Positions 8,800 through 16,446 of a DNA stretch of 64,000 nt are shown here, piece by piece (position 1 is the stretch's first letter; each line of letters opens with the position of its first letter). Below the pieces are notes generated by a model that had not been told where the DNA came from, ran no database searches, and saw nothing but the letters and a program-made list of their open reading frames with translations. Origin of the DNA: RUG708 sp050946535. GTDB taxonomy: Bacteria > Bacillota > Clostridia > Peptostreptococcales > Anaerovoracaceae. The DNA lies in the NCBI GenBank assembly GCA_050946535.1, contig JBMNUZ010000006.1, positions 1 to 64,000 on the forward strand, read 5' to 3'. The position numbers were made by a program, and so were the translations under genes.

Positions 8800-11700
8800 T
8801 CATCGCTTATCGGCTTTGCGCTTTCTTGCCGCCAGGATTATTCCAAGAGCCGCTAATGCCGCTGCCGTTGCAGCCGCTGTTTCAGGCAGCATCGAACCGT
8901 CGCCCGTATCCACGCTCTGTACAGCCGTACTGTCCGATGTGCCGTTGCTGCTTCCTGTAGTACTTACAGTACCGCCGTTGCTGGTGGTGTTCACGATCGT
9001 GGTTCCGTTTCCGCTGCTCGTTTCTGTAGTAGTATTCGTAGTAGTATTAGTTGTATCGTTGTCTCCGGTATTGTCGGTATTATCGGTATTATCGTTATCT
9101 CCGGTATCATCCGTATCGTCATCCGTCGTTACCTGCGTCTTGCTGTCTGTCATAGTAATTGTTTGTACAGCTGCACCCTCAGGTACAAACGTGATGTCAT
9201 CTGCTTTCTGATATCCATCCGGCGCAGCAACCTCACGCAGCGTGTACGAACGACCGAACTCCAGTCCCGCTACCTTGTGAGCCATCGTTCCTGTTACCCA
9301 AGTATCCTGAACTTCGCCGGTTGCAGAATCTATCAGCTGAAGCGTAGCACCTGCCAGATATTCTCCTGACTCGTCTTTTTTCTGAATCTCTGTCTTCGAG
9401 ACATAGTTCTCAAAGTTTATGACGTCCGTCGACGACTGCTTTTGTCCGTTGACATAGACGCTTACAGAATCGCTGTCCTCAGCTACGACCCTGATCTCAG
9501 GCTCGCTCGTGACCGCAGCCGTTCCTGCCGGCATCTTCGTTTCTTTCAGGACATATTCGCCCGGAAGTATTCCGCTGATCTCGGCGTTTCCGTTCTTGTC
9601 GCAGGAAACCTCTTCTGATACCGCGGTTCCGGCCTTGTAGAGCACTGTCGTTCCGTCTTCAGGTGAAACTATATCGTTCTTCGCGTAAAGCGTGAAGCCG
9701 TACAGCGAAAGATCCTGCTGATTAAAAATGCTCTTATCTGCATTGTATGTGTCGAGTATTTTGTGTATAGATATTGAACCGGTCGCAGACGTCGTTTCAG
9801 TCGTCGTGGTTTCATTCTTGAATACGGGCTCTCCATCTATCTCATTGCCGTCTGAGTCATAATAAACGACCGAAATATCTGAAATGTTTCCATTTTCATC
9901 TACACTGTCACCGACTGTGACCTCAGCGGTATAGTAGCTTGTGTCGTAGACATAGCTGCCTCCGGTACCGCTGTCCTTGTCTTCAACAATCGTATACGTA
10001 AGGGTTTTACCCACATCGTCTCCGGTCAGACTGATCGGATCGAAAGTAACGCTGCCTCGCTTGCTTGTCGCTGTGCTTACGACATTTCCATCTTGATCGA
10101 GAACTTCAAAAGTAAATGTCTGATCGCTCTCTGGAATCGTTCCGTCGACAGTCTTCCTCGCCCTCAGTGTCACGCTGCCCTGAGACGCGTAATTATTTAT
10201 ATAAAGGCCATATCCAATTTCGCCCAGCTGGTCTTCGTATTCCACGGATTGATCCGAATACGTTTCGCTGACATCATCAATGTCGTCGCTGAGGAAGAAA
10301 TGAATGTCTCCATCTCCGTCAACAACTACATCGAAAATCTGATAATCGTCGGGAGCGACGACTTTCTGTCCATTTACCCGGGCGTCATAATCGTTTTTCT
10401 CAACCATCTTATAGCGGTAGACGCCTGCATCGTTTGTACCGTCATCATCTGTATCCAGATCGAGAGAATTTATCAATGTATCTCTGTCAAACTGCTGCGG
10501 ATCTTTTATAGAATCCTCAGGGTCTCTGAGTTCATAGAACAGAGGCTTCGATACAGACACTATATTTCCGTTGTCGTCGAATTCAGGGATATACATATCA
10601 TATCCTGTTGTAGAAAAAACATTTTCACCACCTAAAGGAATATCCCCCGTAAAGCTGAAAAGTTCGTAACCGAACATTCCATAATCTGCAAGTGGGTCGA
10701 CATTCCAATATACATCTTGTGCCCCGCGCGATTCAACGTTATACGGCCAGATAGTCGAAGGAGTATATGTAACGCCTCCGGCTCTAAAATTAGAAGATTC
10801 CAAGCGTAAAACTGATCCTCCGTCAAATATCAGGAAATAATCACCAAGTGAAACTCCGCCTATAAATTCATCATTAAACGCATCTATCGGAAGAGTCTCT
10901 CCGAACTCAGGCAAAGCATCCCACAAATCGGAATCGTAAAACTGTTTTTCATTGCCGAAATTCACATAAGTCAGATGAACGGAACTTTTAGAAGGATCAC
11001 TGAATTCGCCTTTGCTGACGTCAAGGTTCTGACCGTTATAACTGAGTTTTGAACCAATTTCATTAGCCTCCTGTTCGGCGTCAGTGTCAAATTTTTCGAG
11101 ATAAAAGTCGAATCTTGCATTCGAAAGAACGCTCTGAAGCCGCTTATTTATTTCTTCACTGTTCAGCTGAGCGGCACGCTTTTGTATATAACTTGTGCGT
11201 TCTGGATTTATATTGCTCTTTCTCAGATTGCTGTAATAATGGTAATAATTGTTATACCAATACTTCAGCTCTCGAAAGAAGCTTTCTCCATAATAGTATT
11301 TTAGATAATAATGATATAAATAAAGGTGGTCGAAAAAATGGTATTTTAAATATTTCTCCATCCGGCTGCCGGAAACCAGTGTAGCGTCCTTGCTTTCGTA
11401 ATAATTGACCAGGCTGACAAATTTACTGGCATCATCATAAGATATGTATTCTGACTCAGGATCCAGGCTTGTTAATTCTGTTGACGCAGCCTTTACCAGT
11501 TCCTGCGCATGTGCATCAATTTCTTCATTGGAGCTGGCTTGTTCTGCCAATAATATCGGCCAGTTTTCAGCTATCTTGCCGCTGCCGTCCGTAAGATCAA
11601 CAGTAAGATTATAAAGCTCCTTATATTTATCCTGAACATATTCGGCCATACCGTAATAAAAAGGGTTAAAAGTATCCAGAGTGTCAGATAAAATCGCATC

Positions 11701-11931
11701 GTATTCCCGCGCAGCTTCTTCCTCGTTGGCTTTTCTGTCTTCGTTCGTAAACTGGACGGAGGCTCCGGCACTCTGCAGATCGAGCGTTTTACGCGCTCCG
11801 AAAAGCGAACCTGTGACATCTTTTGCGATTTCTATACTGCCACCTGAAGCGCTCGCGGTAATCGGCGTAAAAGTTACACACATGACTGCTATGCACAAAA
11901 ATGCCAGCAGCCTTTTCCCCATACTTTTCAT
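8800..11931 (-). CDS. LPETA-anchored multi-isopeptide surface protein, paralogue B
   Basis: A 1043-residue paralogue of A with the same domain order. The start at 11931 is chosen because TTAAGGAGAGAATGTCAT before it contains the ribosome binding site, which an upstream ATG at 11967 would place inside the coding region. Peculiar to this copy is a Tyr-rich insertion (genomic ~11230-11335, with runs like YLYHYYLKYYYGES and YNNYYHYYSN) between the conserved SRMEKYLKYHFF motif and the SYIQKRAAQLNS motif. The calcium-like loop is DTDDDGTND. The stalk is rich in TDNTDNTGDN and TNTTTN repeats. The anchor is LPETAA, a hydrophobic helix and RKRKADKR. The region encoding stalk and last SpaA domain (8999-9426) is nearly identical to paralogue E. 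Confidence 0.84.
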   Translation of the reverse strand: MKSMGKRLLAFLCIAVMCVTFTPITASASGGSIEIAKDVTGSLFGARKTLDLQSAGASVQFTNEDRKANEEEAAREYDAILSDTLDTFNPFYYGMAEYVQDKYKELYNLTVDLTDGSGKIAENWPILLAEQASSNEEIDAHAQELVKAASTELTSLDPESEYISYDDASKFVSLVNYYESKDATLVSGSRMEKYLKYHFFDHLYLYHYYLKYYYGESFFRELKYWYNNYYHYYSNLRKSNINPERTSYIQKRAAQLNSEEINKRLQSVLSNARFDFYLEKFDTDAEQEANEIGSKLSYNGQNLDVSKGEFSDPSKSSVHLTYVNFGNEKQFYDSDLWDALPEFGETLPIDAFNDEFIGGVSLGDYFLIFDGGSVLRLESSNFRAGGVTYTPSTIWPYNVESRGAQDVYWNVDPLADYGMFGYELFSFTGDIPLGGENVFSTTGYDMYIPEFDDNGNIVSVSKPLFYELRDPEDSIKDPQQFDRDTLINSLDLDTDDDGTNDAGVYRYKMVEKNDYDARVNGQKVVAPDDYQIFDVVVDGDGDIHFFLSDDIDDVSETYSDQSVEYEDQLGEIGYGLYINNYASQGSVTLRARKTVDGTIPESDQTFTFEVLDQDGNVVSTATSKRGSVTFDPISLTGDDVGKTLTYTIVEDKDSGTGGSYVYDTSYYTAEVTVGDSVDENGNISDISVVYYDSDGNEIDGEPVFKNETTTTETTSATGSISIHKILDTYNADKSIFNQQDLSLYGFTLYAKNDIVSPEDGTTVLYKAGTAVSEEVSCDKNGNAEISGILPGEYVLKETKMPAGTAAVTSEPEIRVVAEDSDSVSVYVNGQKQSSTDVINFENYVSKTEIQKKDESGEYLAGATLQLIDSATGEVQDTWVTGTMAHKVAGLEFGRSYTLREVAAPDGYQKADDITFVPEGAAVQTITMTDSKTQVTTDDDTDDTGDNDNTDNTDNTGDNDTTNTTTNTTTETSSGNGTTIVNTTSNGGTVSTTGSSNGTSDSTAVQSVDTGDGSMLPETAAATAAALAALGIILAARKRKADKR
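8999..9426 (-). repeat. 428-bp near-identical tract shared with paralogue E
   Basis: Reading both segments base by base, this stretch matches 20572-20999 at a constant offset of 11,573 with one substitution (GTATTATCGG versus GTATTGTCGG). The flanks immediately outside diverge. It covers part of the stalk and the fourth beta domain, including synonymous positions, so it reflects recent sequence transfer and not protein constraint. Confidence 0.9.
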
Positions 11932-11988
11932 ATGACATTCTCTCCTTAACACTAAACATTTCACCAAATGATGTAATAATTTGATAAT

Positions 11989-11997
11989 ATTGTACCA
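11989..11997 (-). promoter_or_regulatory. Extended -10 promoter element of gene B
   Basis: Minus-strand TGGTACAAT, an extended -10 (TGn + TACAAT), about 58 bp before the chosen start codon. The -35 region is weak, as expected for an extended -10 promoter. Confidence 0.6.
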
Positions 11998-12034
11998 TCA
12001 ATCTGTATATAATGCTGTATACAATTCAGATCTT

Positions 12035-12054
12035 TTCAATATGCAATAATCATT
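12035..12054 (-). promoter_or_regulatory. Conserved upstream element, copy at gene B
   Basis: TTCAATATGCAATAATCATT (plus strand) is present without change at 27306-27325 (gene F) and 30956-30975 (gene G). In each case it lies 38-39 bp upstream of the extended -10. Genes A, C, D and E lack it. The fixed spacing suggests an activator or repressor site; the protein is unknown. Confidence 0.5.
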
Positions 12055-12163
12055 ATTCGATTTTTTATAAACTTTTTACATAAATATATCCTTATTATTA
12101 CGTAATAATCCGGCAGGTTTCGTATATTACAGATGCTGGAAAGCCTGACCGGCTGCAGCAGGC

Positions 12164-12238
12164 CAATTTCAGCCCAGCCAATCGCAGCACGACCAATCGC
12201 AGCTCGGCCAATCGCAGCCCTGCCAGCCACAGCCCAGC
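12164..12238. repeat. Five 15-bp tandem repeats
   Basis: Five adjacent 15-bp units, consensus CAATCGCAGCNCNGC, run 12164-12178, 12179-12193, 12194-12208, 12209-12223 and 12224-12238; the outer copies are more decayed. They sit between the terminator of gene C and the promoter of gene B. Not CRISPR-like: there are no spacers. Confidence 0.85.
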
Positions 12239-12403
12239 AAATTTAAGTTATATTGTATATTGGCTTTACACGATAATTGATGTTGTCGATGTGCGATGTT
12301 GAAATACCGGTGATGCTGCGGCGCTGCGGTTTCGGTAATGCTGTGATACCGGCGGCGATGCGATACTGGTTATCGGCAACGCACAAATCAGCCGCTCCAG
12401 TGC

Positions 12404-12447
12404 GCAAAGACGCCGCCAGACTTCTTCAAGCCTGACGGCGTCTTTGC
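12404..12447 (-). terminator. Terminator hairpin of surface-protein gene C
   Basis: Strong stem GCAAAGACGCCG/CGGCGTCTTTGC with inner CAG/CTG and CTT/AAG pairs. This is the type member of a second hairpin family shared, in varied form, by genes D, E, F and G. Confidence 0.8.
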
Positions 12448-12579
12448 ATTGGTGAATTATGTTTGGTTTTATTTGAGAATGTCTTTATTAATAAGCCATG
12501 AGGCTGCAAATTCATTTAAAGCCGATGCCTTCAGCCGCAATCAGGCAGCGATTGTCTGCCAGCACCTGGCAGCCAGCGC

Positions 12580-15500
12580 CTATCCGTTCCTGCGCTTTCT
12601 TGCCGCCAGAATTATTCCAAGAGCCGCTAACGCCGCTGACGTTGCAGCCGCTGTTTCAGGCAGCATTGAACTGTCTCCTGTCTCCACGCTCTGTACAGTC
12701 GAACTGTTATCCGATGTACTGCTGCTTCCTCCATTATTGCTGCTTACAGTGCTGCCGCCATTGCTGGTGGTAATCACGGCCGTGTTTTCGTTCCCGTTGC
12801 TCGAGTCAGTAGTATCCGACGTGTCCGGCGTGTCTGTCTCTGTAGTATCCGTCGTATCCGGTGTGTCCGGCGTATCTGTTTCTTCAGTAGTATCCTCCGT
12901 TGTAATCGATGTTTTGCTGTCTATCATCGTGACGGTCTGTACATCCGATCCCTCAGGTACAAAAGCAATGTCATCCGCTATCTCGTATCCGTCCGGCGCG
13001 TCGACCTCGCGCAGCGTGTACGTGTGGCCGAGCTCCAGTCCCGCAACCTTGTGCGCATCCGTTCCGGAAACCCACGTATCAACAACCTTTCCTGTTTCAT
13101 AATCTATAATCTGCAGAGTAGCTCCCTCCAGATATTCACCGGATTCATTCTGCTTTTCGATCTCGGTCTTCGAAACATAGTTCTCGAAGTCGATGACGTC
13201 CGTCGACGACTGCTTTTCGCCGTTGACATATACGCTTACAGAATCGCTGTCATCCGCTGTGACCGTAATCTCAGGCTCGCTCGTGACTGCAGACGTTCCT
13301 TCCGGCATCTTCGTTTCCTTCAGAACGTATTCTCCCGGAAGTATTCCGCTGATTTCGGCGTTACCGTTTTCGTCACAAGAAACCTCGTCAGACACTGCAG
13401 TTCCTACCTCGTAGAGTACCGTCGTTCCGTCCGAAGGTGAAACTATGTCGTTCTTCGCATAAAGCGTGAATCCGTACAGCGTGAGATCCTCCTGATCGAA
13501 AATACTCTTGTCGGCGTCGTACGTGTCTAGCGTCTTATGAATAGTTATCGAACCCGTCGGAGACGTAGTCGTTTCTGTCGTGGTTTCATTCCTGAATACA
13601 GGGAGTCCGTCCAGCTCATTGCCGTCGGAATCTTTATACACAACAGTAGTCCCCTGGATGTTTCCTTCTTCATCTACGCTGTCGCCGACCGTGACCTCTG
13701 CAGTATAATAGCTGTCATCGTAGGTATAGGTGCCTCCGCTGCCGCTGTCACTGACCTCCACTATTGTATACGTAAGGGTTTGCCCCATATCGTCCCCGGT
13801 CAGAGAGATCGGATCGAACGTCACGCTGCCTCGTTTGTTGACTCCCGTGCTCACGACATTTCCGTCTTCATCGATCACCTGAAATTCAAATGTCTGATCG
13901 CTCTCAGGAATTGACCCGTCGATAGTTTTTTTCGCTTTAAGCGTAACGCTGCCCTGAGCCGCGTAATTGTTGATAGCGAGGCCGTATCCGATCGTTCCCA
14001 TCTGAGTGTAAAGCAAGGATTCATCCGAATACGCGTCGCTCACATCGTCTATATCGTCATATGCTAATATTGCCGCAGTTATTGAATCATCTTCATCTTC
14101 TGAATCTGAGGCAATATAAACAACGTCTAAAATCTGATAATCATCTGAGGCAACGACTTTCTGTCCGTTTACACGTGCATCATAATCGTTTTTTTCAACT
14201 ATCTTGTAACGGTAAACGCCGGATCCGTTCGAGAAATCCAGCGAATTTAACAGGTTTTCACGGTCAAACTGATCCGGATCCTTTACAGCATCCTCCGGAT
14301 CTCTGAGCTCATTGAGCAGAGGCTTCGATACGGACAATAGATTTCCGTCGGAGTCGAAATACGGAATATAGATATCGTATCCCGTAGAGGAAAATGAATT
14401 ACCACCCGTAAGAGGAATTTCTTCTGTAAAACTCCAGTAATCCCCATCAGGCTCGGATTCTCCTACACCGTCCCCGAAGATATCATAATCTGCAAGCGAT
14501 TCGGCGTTCCAGTTGGTATCCTGCGCTCCGCGCGTGGCCGATTCGTACGGCCAGATGCTCCATGGCGTGTATGTCAAACCTCCGGCTTTATGAACGTACG
14601 GCTCGGTGTAGCTTTCAAGCGATCCTCCGTCAAAGAGGAAGAAATAATCTCCAAGCGAAAGTCCGTCTATACCTATATAGCCCTCTTCAAATATATTCCC
14701 CGAAAGAATATCGCCGAAGTCAGGCATAGCGTCCCACAGGTCAGAATCGTAAAACTGATCCTCGTTGCTGAAGTCCACATAAGTCAGATGAACGGAGTCT
14801 GCCGAGCTGTCCTCGAAGCCTCCGTTGTAGACCGGCAGTGTGTAGTAGTCTCCTATAGTGATCTCGGATCCTATTCCGTTGGCATCCTCTTCATCGCTGT
14901 CAAATGGTTCGAGATAAAAGTCGAATCTTGCATTTGAAAGGACTTCCTGAAGCCGTTCGTTGATCGTCTCGCTGTTCAGCTGGACTGAGCGTTTATCGAT
15001 AAAATGCGTGCGTCCTGCATTTGAAGTATTTCCTTCCAGATTTTTAACATCGACATATTCTTCATACCAATCGGCGAAATCATTGGCGAAACTACTTGAA
15101 CTACTGCCATAATCTTTATCGAGGTACTCGTGATATGCGTAAATAATTCCTAAGTATCTGTAACGCAGATATTTCTCCATCCGGCTGCCAGGAATAAGTG
15201 TGGCGTCTTGTTTGTCGAGATAATTGTAAGCTGTCTCCACAAAATTACTGGCATCCTCATAGGATATATAATCTGTATCTGCTTCTGCATTCTCTACTGC
15301 GTCCGATGCTTCTGAGACAATAGCCTGCATGTCTATGTTTTCATTGGCGTCAGCTTGTTCAGCCAGTAATTCAGGCCAGTTATCATACGGGTTCCCGCTG
15401 TCATCTACAAGAGCAAGATTATACGTAGTCCCGTAATTATCCTGTATGTATTTCGCCATACCGTTATAAACCGGCTCGAAAAGATCTACAGTTTCCGCAA

Positions 15501-15741
15501 TAATCGTATCGAATTCCTGTGTAGCTTCTTCTATATTCGCTTCTTTGTCAGCATCTGTGAACGTAACAGAGGCTCCGGTGCCCTCCAGATTAAGGACTTT
15601 CCGCATTCCGAGAGTCGCATTGGCGACATCGGTTCCAAGCGTTACGCTTCCGCCGGAAGCGCTCGCGGTGATTGGAACAAATGTTACGCACATGGCTGCA
15701 GCGCATAGAAAAACCAGCAGCTTTTTCCCAATCTCCTTCAT
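12580..15741 (-). CDS. LPETA-anchored multi-isopeptide surface protein, paralogue C
   Basis: A 1053-residue paralogue. The start at 15741 is set by GGGGAG 9 nt upstream; the longer ORF from 15765 would place that site inside the gene. Signal peptide and N-terminal region are as in the others (GMRKVLNLEGTGASVTFTDAD, PGSRMEKYLRYRYL, YFFLFDGGS). Two features are unusual. The calcium-loop-like segment found in the other six copies is deleted: LLNSLDFSNGSGVYRYK replaces the DxDxDG stretch. The following domain also carries an acidic insertion (SDSEDEDDS). The stalk is built of TPDTPDTTDT-like repeats, distinct from the Asp/Asn-rich stalks elsewhere. The anchor is LPETAA, a hydrophobic helix and the short tail RKRRNG. 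Confidence 0.84.
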   Translation of the reverse strand: MKEIGKKLLVFLCAAAMCVTFVPITASASGGSVTLGTDVANATLGMRKVLNLEGTGASVTFTDADKEANIEEATQEFDTIIAETVDLFEPVYNGMAKYIQDNYGTTYNLALVDDSGNPYDNWPELLAEQADANENIDMQAIVSEASDAVENAEADTDYISYEDASNFVETAYNYLDKQDATLIPGSRMEKYLRYRYLGIIYAYHEYLDKDYGSSSSSFANDFADWYEEYVDVKNLEGNTSNAGRTHFIDKRSVQLNSETINERLQEVLSNARFDFYLEPFDSDEEDANGIGSEITIGDYYTLPVYNGGFEDSSADSVHLTYVDFSNEDQFYDSDLWDAMPDFGDILSGNIFEEGYIGIDGLSLGDYFFLFDGGSLESYTEPYVHKAGGLTYTPWSIWPYESATRGAQDTNWNAESLADYDIFGDGVGESEPDGDYWSFTEEIPLTGGNSFSSTGYDIYIPYFDSDGNLLSVSKPLLNELRDPEDAVKDPDQFDRENLLNSLDFSNGSGVYRYKIVEKNDYDARVNGQKVVASDDYQILDVVYIASDSEDEDDSITAAILAYDDIDDVSDAYSDESLLYTQMGTIGYGLAINNYAAQGSVTLKAKKTIDGSIPESDQTFEFQVIDEDGNVVSTGVNKRGSVTFDPISLTGDDMGQTLTYTIVEVSDSGSGGTYTYDDSYYTAEVTVGDSVDEEGNIQGTTVVYKDSDGNELDGLPVFRNETTTETTTSPTGSITIHKTLDTYDADKSIFDQEDLTLYGFTLYAKNDIVSPSDGTTVLYEVGTAVSDEVSCDENGNAEISGILPGEYVLKETKMPEGTSAVTSEPEITVTADDSDSVSVYVNGEKQSSTDVIDFENYVSKTEIEKQNESGEYLEGATLQIIDYETGKVVDTWVSGTDAHKVAGLELGHTYTLREVDAPDGYEIADDIAFVPEGSDVQTVTMIDSKTSITTEDTTEETDTPDTPDTTDTTETDTPDTSDTTDSSNGNENTAVITTSNGGSTVSSNNGGSSSTSDNSSTVQSVETGDSSMLPETAAATSAALAALGIILAARKRRNG

Positions 15742-15808
15742 TTTTACATTCTCCCCATAAAGCAAATCAGATTCTGTTGAATCAACAATTGTTAAAATAT
15801 ATTATTAT

Positions 15809-15817
15809 ATTGTATCA
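15809..15817 (-). promoter_or_regulatory. Extended -10 promoter element of gene C
   Basis: Minus-strand TGATACAAT about 68 bp before the start codon, preceded by an A-rich segment (CATAAATATAAGAAAAAG) that resembles those upstream of D, E, F and G. Confidence 0.6.
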
Positions 15818-16222
15818 CTTTTTCTTATATTTATGGCAGGCTGACTGTCTCCGATTTTTTCATACTTTTATTACGAAACATAAGTAAACATAATACATTA
15901 TTTGCCGATTATTGAATTCAATTGGAATTTTGCCTAAAGTTTGTGGACCAAGGAGTCGTTGTAAAGGCAGCGTTTTACAGCAGGTCCTGGCGCTGTGAAA
16001 ATATAGCCGCTCAGCACTTCTAGCCGCCAAACAGGTGCTGTGGAATGGAGTTGTTCACTGCGAAGCGCAATACAGCATACTACGAAGAGCGGAGCTGCCA
16101 GGCAATGCGATGCCAGGAACAGCTAAATACGAGACGTCAAAAATACGCTGCGGAGGCGTAGGCCACACTGCATTGTGAGAAACGGTGCGCTGTGGGGAGT
16201 GGTGCCGCGCTATTCAGGGTGT

Positions 16223-16263
16223 AAAAAACGCCGGCAGACTTTCTCAAGCCTGCCGGCATTTTC
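16223..16263 (-). terminator. Terminator hairpin of surface-protein gene D
   Basis: Stem with GCCGGCAG/CTGCCGGC arms extended by CTT/AAG around a TCTC loop, followed on the minus strand by a T-run (AAAAA on plus). Confidence 0.85.
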
Positions 16264-16446
16264 ATTGTTTACGCATCCAATGCAATCCATTTATATTATT
16301 CAAAGCGTTCACTCACATGCCTTGATGCTGTGCAGAGTCTGGCTTCCAGAGCTAATCAGTGTCTATCTGCCAGCGCTTATCTGCTGGCTATTTCAGTACC
16401 TGGCTGCCAGCGGTTTACGTCAGCAATTTTACATCAGTGTCTGCGT

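Larger units (their letters stand above)
11932..12579. other. Spacer between paralogues B and C
   Basis: Gene-free 0.65 kb. From right to left it holds the degenerate 3' tail of gene C (12450-12579), its terminator (12404-12447), a TATTGGCTTTACACGAT element also seen near 27440 and 31096 (around 12251), five 15-bp tandem repeats (12164-12238), the element at 12035-12054, and the promoter of gene B. Confidence 0.6.
15742..16446. other. Spacer between paralogues C and D
   Basis: Gene-free 0.7 kb. It contains the promoter of C (15809-15817), an AT-rich part to about 15930, a CAG/GCT-rich middle part with several small dyads (15960-16190) and no credible ORF, the terminator of D (16223-16263), and the decayed 3' tail of D. 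Confidence 0.5.

Noticed and set aside
11932..11967. Upstream in-frame starts for paralogues B, C, D, F and G (11967, 15765, 19650, 27249, 30896)
   Set aside because: In each case the extension reads through the ribosome binding site of the internal ATG and places non-hydrophobic residues before the signal peptide.
12164..12238. CRISPR or iteron origin
   Set aside because: 15-bp repeats have no spacers and no replication initiator gene is nearby; a simple tandem repeat explains them.
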